A DNA stretch of 64,000 bases from RYN-230 sp963814645 (GTDB lineage Bacteria; Actinomycetota; Actinomycetes; Streptosporangiales; Streptosporangiaceae): assembly GCA_963814645.1 (NCBI GenBank), contig CAWFDX010000004.1, forward strand, positions 2,604,001 through 2,668,000, given 5' to 3'. This document shows positions 49,147-56,195 of the stretch, piece after piece. A program made the translations under genes and the position numbers. The notes beneath the pieces were generated by a model. That model worked only from the letters and a program-made list of their open reading frames with translations. It was not told where the DNA came from and searched no databases. The stretch's first letter is position 1, and every line of letters begins with the position of its first letter.

Positions 49147-49923
49147 CCGCGCAGCGTGCCGGAGGCGCAAAGCAAGCACTACATGCGGAACTGGTCAAGA
49201 TGCGCACGCTGCCTGGCACGGTGTGGCTGCTGCTCGCGGTCGTGGCGCTGACCGTGGCCGTGAGCAGCATCACCGCGGCCGCGGTGGCCTGCCCGGCCAG
49301 CAGCTGCGGCCAGGATCCGGCCAAGGCCGTCCTCAGCGGCATCGACCTCAGCCAGGCGGTCGTGGCCATCCTGGCCGTGCTCGCGATCAGCGGCGAGTAC
49401 AGCACCGGCATGATCCGGGTCACGCTGACCGCGATGCCACGCCGGATCACCGTGCTGGCGGCCAAGGCGGCCGTGCTGACCGGTCTGGTGCTGGCGGCCG
49501 GGACCGCCGGCGTGCTGGCGTCCGCGCTGGCCGGGCGGCTGATCCTGCCACCCACCTCCGCTGCCCCCTTCTCTTCTGGCCAGCGGGCCGGACCTGCGCG
49601 CCGCGGCCGGGTCGGTTCTCTACCTGGCGCTGATCGGCCTGCTGGCCCTCGGCACCGCCACCGCCGTGCGGGACTCCGCCGCGTCGATCGGGGTGGTGCT
49701 CGGCCTGCTCTACCTGTTCCCGGTCATCGCCAGCGCGGTCGGCCCGGACTGGTCCCGCCACCTGCAGCAGATCGGGCCGATGAGCGCGGGACTGGACATC
49801 CAGGCCACCACCGGGCTGCGCAGCCTGCCGCTCGGCCCGTGGGCCGGCCTGGGCGTGCTGGCCGCCTGGGCCGCCGCGGCGCTGCTGACCGGCGGCCTGC
49901 TGCTCCGGTGGCGCGATGCCTGA
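49143..49923 (+). pseudogene. ABC-2 permease, frameshifted in the middle
   Basis: The first half (AELVKMRTLPGTVWLLLAVVALTVAV, VLSGIDLSQAVVAILAVLAISGEYSTGMIRVTL, LTGLVLAAGTAGVLASALAG) is in one frame until about 49560. The second half (SGPDLRAAAGSVLYLALIGLLALGTATAVRDSAASIGVVLGLLYLFPVIAS and GPWAGLGVLAAWAAAALLTGGLLLRWRDA, only cores needed here) is in the next. The junction is in the C-rich run around 49561-49572, and a few codons of the usual loop seem missing. As read, the protein would run out of frame. It is coupled by ATGA to the previous permease and completes a three-gene exporter. Confidence 0.75.
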
Positions 49924-49962
49924 CCAGCCACTACACCGGCCCACTACACCGGCCCGCTATAC
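49924..49962. repeat. 13-bp direct repeat at gene end
   Basis: CACTACACCGGCC is repeated twice and followed by a related CGCTATACCGGC, spanning the short gap between the convergent permease and NlpC-like genes and the last codons of the latter. Short local duplication; no function suggested. Confidence 0.6.
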
Positions 49963-50535
49963 CGGCACTGCCCAGCTGCGGGCCTCGGACCAGCGCCACC
50001 AGTCGGCTGGCTCGCACTGGCGTTCATCACCAAGGTCGGGATGAGCCCAGCCGACGGAGGGCAGGTCGTAGAGCATCGCGGCCAGGCTAGAGCAGACCAC
50101 GTGGCCGGGCAGCAGGTTGTGGTTGCTGGGCCAGCGCCACAGCGGGTCGATGACCGCGGACAGGTCCTCGACGTGCAGCGCGTCCAGCGTGTCCTCGGCG
50201 ATGCCGACCCAGTCGTAGGCCAGGCCCAGCGACTTGGCCGCACTGGCCAGGAAGGTGGGCAGCTGCCGGCGGTCGTCCGGCTTCGGCTCGTCGTGGTTGG
50301 ACATGGTGCGCACGTCGGCCAGGAACGGCGTGCAGTCCACCGGCCCGACGCCACCGGGCTGGCCCTGGATGCCGATCCACCGGCCCAGCCGGTCCTGGTG
50401 CGTGATGATCACGACGTGGTTGGCTACGGCTGGCTTGCCGCACAGCGCCTCGCCCACCCGGATCAGATCCTGCACCGGGTCGTCCCCGGTCCACACGGCC
50501 AGCACATCTCCTGGGGCGGCAAGCAGATTCGTCAT
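49957..50535 (-). CDS. Permuted NlpC/P60 (papain-like) family protein
   Basis: 192 residues, no signal peptide. The order of candidate catalytic residues is permuted as in YiiX/LRAT-type proteins: His first (ALCGKPAVANHVVIITH), then Cys later (LLPGHVVCSSLAAMLYDL). Between them lie YDWVGIAEDTLDAL and PLWRWPSNHN. A papain-like hydrolase or lipid-modifying role is inferred from this pattern; the family is diverse and includes phage-related members. The ATG at 50535 has GAGGAG upstream on the minus strand. Divergent from the MarR-GNAT gene. Confidence 0.65.
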   Translation of the reverse strand: MTNLLAAPGDVLAVWTGDDPVQDLIRVGEALCGKPAVANHVVIITHQDRLGRWIGIQGQPGGVGPVDCTPFLADVRTMSNHDEPKPDDRRQLPTFLASAAKSLGLAYDWVGIAEDTLDALHVEDLSAVIDPLWRWPSNHNLLPGHVVCSSLAAMLYDLPSVGWAHPDLGDERQCEPADWWRWSEARSWAVPV

Positions 50536-50652
50536 GGCTGGGCTCCTCTCCCTTACCCACGCGGAGCCAGCAGAGACCGCGCCTGATACCTCGCGCGGCG
50601 CAGCAAGCACTCGATCCGGCACATCAAGCCCTTGACGCGGCGGATAAAGCCC

Positions 50653-50707
50653 TTGATCGGACGGGGATTCTGGGCAAGTATTTGACTATGTCAAAGACAT
50701 ACTTGCC
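50653..50707 (+). promoter_or_regulatory. Promoter and nested palindrome covering the MarR-GNAT start
   Basis: GGCAAGTAT (50673-50681) and ATACTTGCC (50699-50707) are perfect inverted arms around an inner palindrome TTGAC-TAT-GTCAA (50682-50694). The ATG at 50688 lies inside. A -35-like TTGATC (50653-50658) and -10-like AAGTAT (50676-50681) with a 17-base spacer would start transcription at about the ATG, giving a leaderless message, with the operator over the -10 and start. Autoregulation by the encoded MarR domain is inferred. Confidence 0.65.
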
Positions 50708-51644
50708 TCCGTCAGGTAACACGGCGGACGGGATCAGCCCAGGGCGGATCAGCGTGGTGCGGGAGTTCAACCGCGTGTACACGAACCTGATCGGCCTGCT
50801 GCATGGCAGCTACCTCGACTCGCCGTACTCGCTGACCGAGGCGCGGGTGCTGTTCGAGCTGGCCCACGGCAGCGGGTGCGAGATCAGCGCGCTGCGCGGC
50901 GCACTGGACATCGACGCCGGCTACCTGAGCCGGATCCTGGCCCGGCTGGAGTCGGACGGGCTGATCACCCGGGAGAGGTCCACCGCCGACGCGCGCCGCC
51001 GGGTCATCGCGCTGACCGGCCCGGGGCGGCAGGTGTTCGCCGACCTGGACCGGCGCTCGGCGGCGGACATCGCCGGGCTGCTCGGCCGGCTCACCGAGCC
51101 GCAGCAGCAGCAGCTGACCGGGGCGATGGGCACGATCCGGGACATCGTGACGGCCGGCCCGCCCGCCGCGTTCATGCTGCGCGCGCCGCGGCCCGGGGAC
51201 CTCGGCTGGGTCATCGGGCGCAACGGCGCGCTGTACGCGCAGGAGTACGGCTGGGATGCCGGTTACGAGGCGCTGGTCGCCCGGATCGTGGCCGACTACG
51301 CGGGCCGCGACGACCCCGGCGAGGCGAGCTGGATCGCCGAACTGGACGGCAGCCCGGTGGGCTGCGTGTTCTGCATGCGGAAGTCCGCGTCCACCGCGCA
51401 ACTGCGGCTGCTGCTGGTCGAGCCGCGGGCCCGGGGCCGTGGCCTGGGTGAGCGGCTGGTGGCCGAGTGCCTGGCCTTCGCCCGCCGGGCGGGCTACACC
51501 GAGATCGTGCTGTGGACCAACGACGTGCTGACCGCGGCCCGGCACATCTACCAGCGGGCCGGTTTCGAGCTGGTGGACTCGGACCAGCACCACAGCTTCG
51601 GGCACGATCTGGTCGGGCAGAACTGGCGGCTGTCGCTCGGCTGA
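50688..51644 (+). CDS. MarR-family regulator fused to GNAT acetyltransferase
   Basis: 318 residues. The N-terminal MarR winged helix (about 25-155) contains YSLTEARVLFELAHGSGCEI, DIDAGYLSRILARLESDGLITRERS and the wing DARRRVIALTGPGRQVF. The C-terminal GNAT domain (about 165-318) has EASWIAELDGSPVGCVFCMRK, the acetyl-CoA site LLLVEPRARGRGLGERLV and HIYQRAGFELV. This two-domain type is widespread; it combines ligand-sensing DNA binding with N-acetylation of an unknown substrate. The ATG at 50688 is preferred over TTG at 50682 and lies in a palindrome. Confidence 0.92.
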   Translation: MSKTYLPPSGNTADGISPGRISVVREFNRVYTNLIGLLHGSYLDSPYSLTEARVLFELAHGSGCEISALRGALDIDAGYLSRILARLESDGLITRERSTADARRRVIALTGPGRQVFADLDRRSAADIAGLLGRLTEPQQQQLTGAMGTIRDIVTAGPPAAFMLRAPRPGDLGWVIGRNGALYAQEYGWDAGYEALVARIVADYAGRDDPGEASWIAELDGSPVGCVFCMRKSASTAQLRLLLVEPRARGRGLGERLVAECLAFARRAGYTEIVLWTNDVLTAARHIYQRAGFELVDSDQHHSFGHDLVGQNWRLSLG

Positions 51645-51771
51645 CGGCACCCGCCGGGGCTGTCCGGCGGACGGTACCCGGCGGGCACGCGGGCGGCCGG
51701 CTGGGACTAGCATCGTCGTGGGCCTGGGAGCTAGACCGCCAAGGCAACTAGACCGCCAGAGCAAAAGGACC

Positions 51772-52281
51772 ATGCCGGATACCGAACGCACCGTGCCGCG
51801 TGCCGCGCCCGCCCGCCGGGCTGGGCGTGCCGTGCTGGCCGCCTGCCTGACCGTCCTGGCCACGGCGGCCCTGGCCGGCTGCTACGCGCGGGCCAGCGCG
51901 GCCCCGTCCATCTCGCTGTCCACCGCGTTCGTCCCGCAGCCCACGGCGGGCCGGACCGTCGGCTACCTGCTCATCCGGAACAACGGCAGCCGGGACCGGC
52001 TGGTCAGCGCGCGGACCAGCGCCGGCGGCCGGGTCACGTTCGCCGAGCCGGTGCGCAGCGGCAGCGCCGTGGTGCACCTGATCCCGTCGATTCCCATCCC
52101 GGCCGACTCCGTGGTCCGGCTGAACCCCGACGGCCTGCGCCTGCTCATCACCGGGGCCGGCCGGATGCGCGGCGGCCAGGACGTCACGCTCACGCTGAGG
52201 TTCGCGCACGCGGGCCCGGTGTCAGTGACCGCCCAGGTGACGAACCCGCAGACCGGCGGCAGCAACTACTTCCTCAACTAG
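51772..52281 (+). CDS. PCu(A)C-like lipoprotein lacking copper ligands
   Basis: 169 residues. A basic N-terminus, hydrophobic core and lipobox (VLATAALAGC, Cys near residue 39) show lipid-anchored export. The mature part follows the PCu(A)C cupredoxin-like layout (FVPQPTAGRTVGYLLIRNNGSRDRLVSARTSAGG as two blocks, IPIPADSVVRLNPDGLRLLITG). The His/Met copper ligands of the family (around VELHEM and GGYHVMLMG) are replaced here by Phe, Arg and Leu, so copper delivery is doubtful. AAAGGA is four bases before the ATG. A short duplication CTAGACCGCCA lies just upstream. Confidence 0.75.
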   Translation: MPDTERTVPRAAPARRAGRAVLAACLTVLATAALAGCYARASAAPSISLSTAFVPQPTAGRTVGYLLIRNNGSRDRLVSARTSAGGRVTFAEPVRSGSAVVHLIPSIPIPADSVVRLNPDGLRLLITGAGRMRGGQDVTLTLRFAHAGPVSVTAQVTNPQTGGSNYFLN

Positions 52282-52632
52282 ATGGTAACGCTGTACCACA
52301 TCGCGACCGCGCCGGACTGGGCTGAGGCCCAGCGGGACGGCGAGTACCGGGTGTCCACCCGGGGCCGCACGCTGGCGGACGAGGGCTACATCCACGCCAG
52401 CACGGCCAGCCAGGTGCTCCCGGTGGCCAATGCGTTCTACCCGGACGAGCCAGCCGACCTGCTGCTGCTGGTGCTGGACCCGGCCCGGATCGGGGCGGAG
52501 ATCCGCTGGGAGCAGGTGCCCGGCTCGGCCGACCCGTTCCCGCACATCTACGGCCCGCTGCCGGTGCGCGCGGTCCGCCAGGCACTCCCGCTGCCCCGCG
52601 ACGAATCCGGCCAGTTCACCTGGCCTCGATAG
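52282..52632 (+). CDS. DUF952-family protein
   Basis: 116 residues. DUF952 signatures: LYHIATAPDWAEAQRDGEYRVSTRG, GYIHASTASQVLPVANAFY, LLLLVLDPARIGAEIRWE and FPHIYGPLPVRAV. Small cytoplasmic family related in fold to ADP-ribosyl/glutathione-transferase-like proteins, function not established. The ATG immediately follows the stop of the preceding lipoprotein gene, so translation is probably coupled. Confidence 0.92.
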   Translation: MVTLYHIATAPDWAEAQRDGEYRVSTRGRTLADEGYIHASTASQVLPVANAFYPDEPADLLLLVLDPARIGAEIRWEQVPGSADPFPHIYGPLPVRAVRQALPLPRDESGQFTWPR

Positions 52633-52675
52633 TCAGATACGTTGGATAGTCAGATACATGGTATATACTAGCCAC
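52628..52675 (+). promoter_or_regulatory. PadR promoter with direct repeats, leaderless start
   Basis: GATAGTCAGATAC occurs at 52628-52640 and 52645-52657. A -35-like TTGGAT (52642-52647) and a near-consensus -10 TATACT (52664-52669) have a 16-base spacer. The ATG at 52676 is seven bases after the -10, exactly where transcription would start, so the message is probably leaderless; no ribosome-binding site is present. The repeats are likely regulator sites, PadR being the obvious candidate. Confidence 0.65.
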
Positions 52676-53008
52676 ATGACTAAGCGCCCGCTGCAGGAAC
52701 CGACGTTCCTCATTCTCACCGCGCTGGCGGGCAGCTCCCAGCACGGCTACGGGATCCTGACCGATGTCGAGCAGCTATCCGAGGGCCGGGTGAAGCTGCG
52801 CGCCGGGACGCTCTATGCCGCCCTGGACCGGCTGGCCAGTCAGGGTCTGGTCGAGGCCGAGCGGGAGGAGATCGTGGACGGCCGCCTGCGCCGCTACTAC
52901 CGGCTGACGCCGTCGGGGGCGCAACGGCTGGCCGACGAGGTCGAGCGCCTGCGCGCCCACACCGCCGCCGCCGCAAGCCGGCTGAAGCTCGCTGGCGGCG
53001 CGGCATGA
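52676..53008 (+). CDS. PadR-family transcriptional regulator
   Basis: 110 residues. The PadR winged helix includes EPTFLILTALAGSSQHGYGILTDVEQLSEGRVKLRAGTLYAALDRL (family hallmarks HGYGI and LRAGTLYAAL), the wing DGRLRRYYRLTPSGAQRL and a short C-terminal helix. It ends in an ATGA overlap with a membrane-protein gene, a frequent PadR arrangement in actinomycetes in which the pair is regulated together. Confidence 0.94.
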   Translation: MTKRPLQEPTFLILTALAGSSQHGYGILTDVEQLSEGRVKLRAGTLYAALDRLASQGLVEAEREEIVDGRLRRYYRLTPSGAQRLADEVERLRAHTAAAASRLKLAGGAA

Positions 53009-53982
53009 GCGGGCCAGGACCGCTGGAGGATGGTTACCGGCGGCTGCTGGCGCTCTACCCGGCTGAGCACCGGCGCGCGCATGAGGCGGAGATGCTCGGT
53101 GTGCTGATGACAGGGGCGCGCGCCGGGCAGCGCCACCCGGGGGTCGCGGAGTCCGCCGACCTGATCTGGGGCGCACTGCGGATCGGGCTCCGCCCGGGCA
53201 GTCACGGCTCCCCCGATCCTCGCTGGCGGGATGCGCTGGCCGCGGTGACCGTCGTCCTGCCGCTGCTCGCGCTGCTGTACTTCACTACCCATGACCTGCT
53301 AGGTCTGGCATGGCTGCGCCCGGGTAACGCGCTCCTGGCCGGGACTGTCCAGTGGGACCTCCAAACGCTTGCCTGGTGGCTCGCCCTGACCACTTTGGTC
53401 CTGCTGCGGCTGCGGCGTACGGCCGTGCTGGCGGCCGCAGCCATGTTGATCTGGTACACGGTTTCCTATGCTGGTGGTGCTCTCAACTGGGGCTACCTCG
53501 ATCCGCAGGGGATGCTCATCTTCTTCGCCCTCGGCCTGGAGATAGCGGCCCTGGTAACCTCGCCAGGCCCGCGGCGGGGACTGCAGATCCTGACCCGAAA
53601 GCACTACGCGCTGGCCGCGGTGGTGGCGGTCACTCTTGGGGCAGTCCTCGGCTGGCTGTGGCCCAGCCATCAGGCAGCCTCGGATGCGATCATGATCACG
53701 GTAATAACCGTCAGCATGGGCGGGATGGCAGCAGCCTCTCCGCTGAGCAGGCGCGTCATGGTCTTGCTGTCAGCCCTCGCCTACTACTTCATCGTCGGCC
53801 TCGTTGTGCTGCCGTCGATGGTTGGCGGCCCGTTCGAGTACACATCAGGGTGGGTTGGACCGCTCCGGGTCACGCTGACATGCCTACCGCTGGCAGCAGC
53901 GATCGTGTGCCTGGCCATCATGGCGCTGCGCTCCGCTCACCAAACCAGTCCAGGTGACGGCCAGGTCGCCTCAATCCCCTGA
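53005..53982 (+). CDS. Membrane protein partner of PadR
   Basis: 325 residues. The N-terminal cytoplasmic segment YRRLLALYPAEHRRAHEAEMLGVLM is the signature found in many actinomycete PadR-linked membrane proteins. About eight hydrophobic segments follow (VVLPLLALLYFTTHDL, LAWWLALTTLVLLRL, AAAAMLIWYTVSYAGG, LIFFALGLEIAALV, AAVVAVTLGAVLGWLW, VLLSALAYYFIVGLVVLP, LTCLPLAAAIVCLAIMAL among them). GC at third positions falls somewhat in the second half compared with the neighbours. Function unknown. Confidence 0.85.
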   Translation: MSGPGPLEDGYRRLLALYPAEHRRAHEAEMLGVLMTGARAGQRHPGVAESADLIWGALRIGLRPGSHGSPDPRWRDALAAVTVVLPLLALLYFTTHDLLGLAWLRPGNALLAGTVQWDLQTLAWWLALTTLVLLRLRRTAVLAAAAMLIWYTVSYAGGALNWGYLDPQGMLIFFALGLEIAALVTSPGPRRGLQILTRKHYALAAVVAVTLGAVLGWLWPSHQAASDAIMITVITVSMGGMAAASPLSRRVMVLLSALAYYFIVGLVVLPSMVGGPFEYTSGWVGPLRVTLTCLPLAAAIVCLAIMALRSAHQTSPGDGQVASIP

Positions 53983-54037
53983 TCAGCCAGGCGTGCGCGA
54001 TGAGCCGGGCGAGCCTGGGGCGGGTGCTGGGGCATAT

Positions 54038-54066
54038 TTGCGGTCGGGTGTTTCGCGACATATCTT
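54038..54066 (+). promoter_or_regulatory. Putative promoter of the DUF1707 gene
   Basis: TTGCGG (54038-54043), a 17-base spacer and TATCTT (54061-54066) match housekeeping-sigma spacing. It lies about 45 bases before the GTG at 54112, which has GGAGGG (54099-54104) seven bases upstream. Confidence 0.5.
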
Positions 54067-54111
54067 GTTTGGTACGGGGGTGTCACCCGGCCGGATGTGG
54101 AGGGTCCTGGA

Positions 54112-54711
54112 GTGATACAGAACGACGCGCGGGTCAGCGACGCGGACCGCGAAGCAGTGGCCGACCAGCTGCGCGAGCACTACGCGGCGGGCCGGCTCAG
54201 CCTGGACGAGTTCCAGGACCGGCTGGACGCGGTGTACCGGGCACAGGTCGCCGGTGAGCTGAACATGGTGACCGATGGCCTGCCGCATGAGGGCACGGTG
54301 ATCCCGCCGGGGGCGCCGTGGGGCAGCTACCCGGGTGGCAGCTACTCGCTCGACATCGAGCAGATGCGGGCCGCGCTGGCCCGGGCGGGCCGCCGGATCA
54401 TGCTGGCGTTCACGCTGATGACCGGTGGGGCGCTGCTGCTCCTGGCCCTGCTGATCACGGCGTTCATGGTGCATGGCGGGGTGCTGGGCGTGGTGGTCGG
54501 CGTGCTGCTGGCCATCCTGGCCGCGGGTGTGGTGGCGGTGGCCGGCCTGGTCTGGCTGGCCCGGCGGCTGTGGCTGCGGCACGCCTGGATCGAGGCGGTG
54601 CCGCTGGCGACCGGACAGCCGTGGCTGGGCCGGGTGGCCCGGATGGCCCGCTGGCTGCTCACCGGCCGCGCGCTGTGGCGGCTGCGCACCAAGCTGGCCT
54701 CCCGCGCCTGA
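54112..54711 (+). CDS. DUF1707-domain membrane protein
   Basis: 199 residues. The N-terminal DUF1707 domain is complete: RVSDADREAVADQLREHYAAGRLSLDEFQDRLDAVYRAQVAGEL as core. Two adjacent membrane helices follow (IMLAFTLMTGGALLLLALLITAFMV and GVVVGVLLAILAAGVVAVAGLVWL, each near full length), then a basic cytoplasmic tail. GTG at 54112 chosen for its GGAGGG seven bases upstream. Role unknown; DUF1707 often accompanies envelope-stress proteins. Confidence 0.88.
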   Translation: MIQNDARVSDADREAVADQLREHYAAGRLSLDEFQDRLDAVYRAQVAGELNMVTDGLPHEGTVIPPGAPWGSYPGGSYSLDIEQMRAALARAGRRIMLAFTLMTGGALLLLALLITAFMVHGGVLGVVVGVLLAILAAGVVAVAGLVWLARRLWLRHAWIEAVPLATGQPWLGRVARMARWLLTGRALWRLRTKLASRA

Positions 54712-54744
54712 CCAGCGCAGCTCCTGGCCTGGATGCTGAGTAGC

Positions 54745-54803
54745 GGGCGGGGGGCGGCGACCGCACCAAAAATGGGGTTCGGGCCCGGCGCCGCCCCACG
54801 CCC
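54745..54803. terminator. 15-bp-stem inverted repeat between convergent genes
   Basis: GGGCGGGGGGCGGCG (54745-54759) pairs with CGCCGCCCCACGCCC (54789-54803), with one mismatch and a 29-base loop. It fills the gap between the convergent DUF1707 and FAD oxidase genes and could serve as a terminator for both directions. No T-tract; the large loop makes it less than ideal. Confidence 0.45.
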
Positions 54804-54806
54804 CGG

Positions 54807-56195
54807 TCAGCCGGCCGGCTTGATGTTCTGGTTGATGCGGAAGAAGTTGCCCGGGTCGTAGTGCGCCTTGATCCGGGCCAGCCGGTCGTAGTTCGGGCCG
54901 TAGGAGGCGCGCACCCGGTCGGCGCCCTCGTCCATCATGAAGTTCACGTACGCCCCGCCCGCCGAGGTCGGGTGCAGCGCGTCCCAGTACCGGACGGCCC
55001 AGTCCCTGATCTTGCCCGCGTTAGCCGGATCCGGATCGACGCCGACGATGACCCCGGCCCAGCCCGCGTCCCGGTAGGCGAACGCGGTGGCGTCCGGGCT
55101 GACGCGGTGCACCGCCCCGTCGATGGGATACAGATGCATGGTCGAGAGCGGCGTGGGCAGCGCCGCGCCGAACTCCTCGTGTACGGCCACCGCCTGATCG
55201 GTGATCTCGTTGAAGAAGTCGGCCCGCCAGTACCACTGCAGCCCAGGCGGGAACAGCGCGTCGAACACGCTCTGCAGCACCGGGAACGGCACCGGCTGGA
55301 TCCCGTCCAGCAGCGGGGTGCCGAAAGACCGTACCGGGGCGAGGACCTCATCGGCCCGCTCGGCTGGCCCGTTGTAACACCAGATGATGCCGACCGCCTT
55401 GCGCAGCCACAGTGCTTCCGGGAACGGGGGCGCGGGCGGGATGGTGAGCAGGGCAAGCCAGCCGCTGAGCTCTTCCGGCAGGCTGGGCTGGATCTCGCGG
55501 TACCAGCGCATGACATCGGCGGTGTCGGCCAGGTCGTAAAGCACCGGGCCGGCCACCACGGTGCCTACCTCGTGGCAGCGGAACAGGAACGAGGTCACCG
55601 CGCCGAAGTTGCCGCCACCGCCGCGCAGCGCCCAGAACAGGTCCGGGTAAGAGTCCTCGCTCGCGGTGACGAACGAGCCGTCGGCCAGCACCACGTCGGC
55701 GGCCAGCAGGTTGTCCACCGTCAGGCCGTACCGGCGGGCCAGGTTACCGATGCCACCGCCCAGGGTCAGCCCGGCCACCCCGGTGCTGGACAGGATCCCG
55801 GACGGGGTAGCCAGGCCGAACCCACCGGTGGCGTGGTCCACGTCGCCCCAGACGCAGCCACCCTCGGCGCGCACCGTCCGGGCGGCCGGGTCCACCGTCA
55901 CGCCACGCATATCGGACAGGTCGATGACCAGCGCGTCGTCCCATACGGCCAGGCCGGCCGCGTTGTGCCCACCACCGCGTATCGAGACGGTCAGCCCGTT
56001 GCTGCCTGCGAACCGGACCGCCGTCATGACGTCGGCCACGTCCGCACATCGGGCGATCGCAGCTGGCCGCCGGTCGATCATGCCGTTGTACACGGCACGG
56101 GCCGCGTCGTAGCCGGCATCATCCGGCTGGATCACTGGCCCGCGCATCTCGATCTTCAGCGTGTCGAACAGGGCCTGCTGTGCTGTCGTGGTCAT
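54807..56195 (-). CDS. FAD-linked oxidoreductase (BBE/PCMH type)
   Basis: 462 residues. PCMH FAD-binding domain: VSIRGGGHNAAGLAVWDDALVIDLS, where the His in RGGGHN is the site of covalent 8-alpha-N-histidyl FAD; TGGFGLATPSGILSSTGVAGLTLGGGIGNLARRYGL lacks the second (cysteinyl) attachment Cys of bicovalent members. The C-terminal BBE domain ends YDPGNFFRINQNIKP, the family signature. Probably oxidises an alcohol or sugar, often in secondary metabolism. The ATG at 56195 has GGGGGAAG just upstream; a start at 56210 is possible. It lies downstream of, and overlaps, the BTAD regulator. Confidence 0.92.
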   Translation of the reverse strand: MTTTAQQALFDTLKIEMRGPVIQPDDAGYDAARAVYNGMIDRRPAAIARCADVADVMTAVRFAGSNGLTVSIRGGGHNAAGLAVWDDALVIDLSDMRGVTVDPAARTVRAEGGCVWGDVDHATGGFGLATPSGILSSTGVAGLTLGGGIGNLARRYGLTVDNLLAADVVLADGSFVTASEDSYPDLFWALRGGGGNFGAVTSFLFRCHEVGTVVAGPVLYDLADTADVMRWYREIQPSLPEELSGWLALLTIPPAPPFPEALWLRKAVGIIWCYNGPAERADEVLAPVRSFGTPLLDGIQPVPFPVLQSVFDALFPPGLQWYWRADFFNEITDQAVAVHEEFGAALPTPLSTMHLYPIDGAVHRVSPDATAFAYRDAGWAGVIVGVDPDPANAGKIRDWAVRYWDALHPTSAGGAYVNFMMDEGADRVRASYGPNYDRLARIKAHYDPGNFFRINQNIKPAG

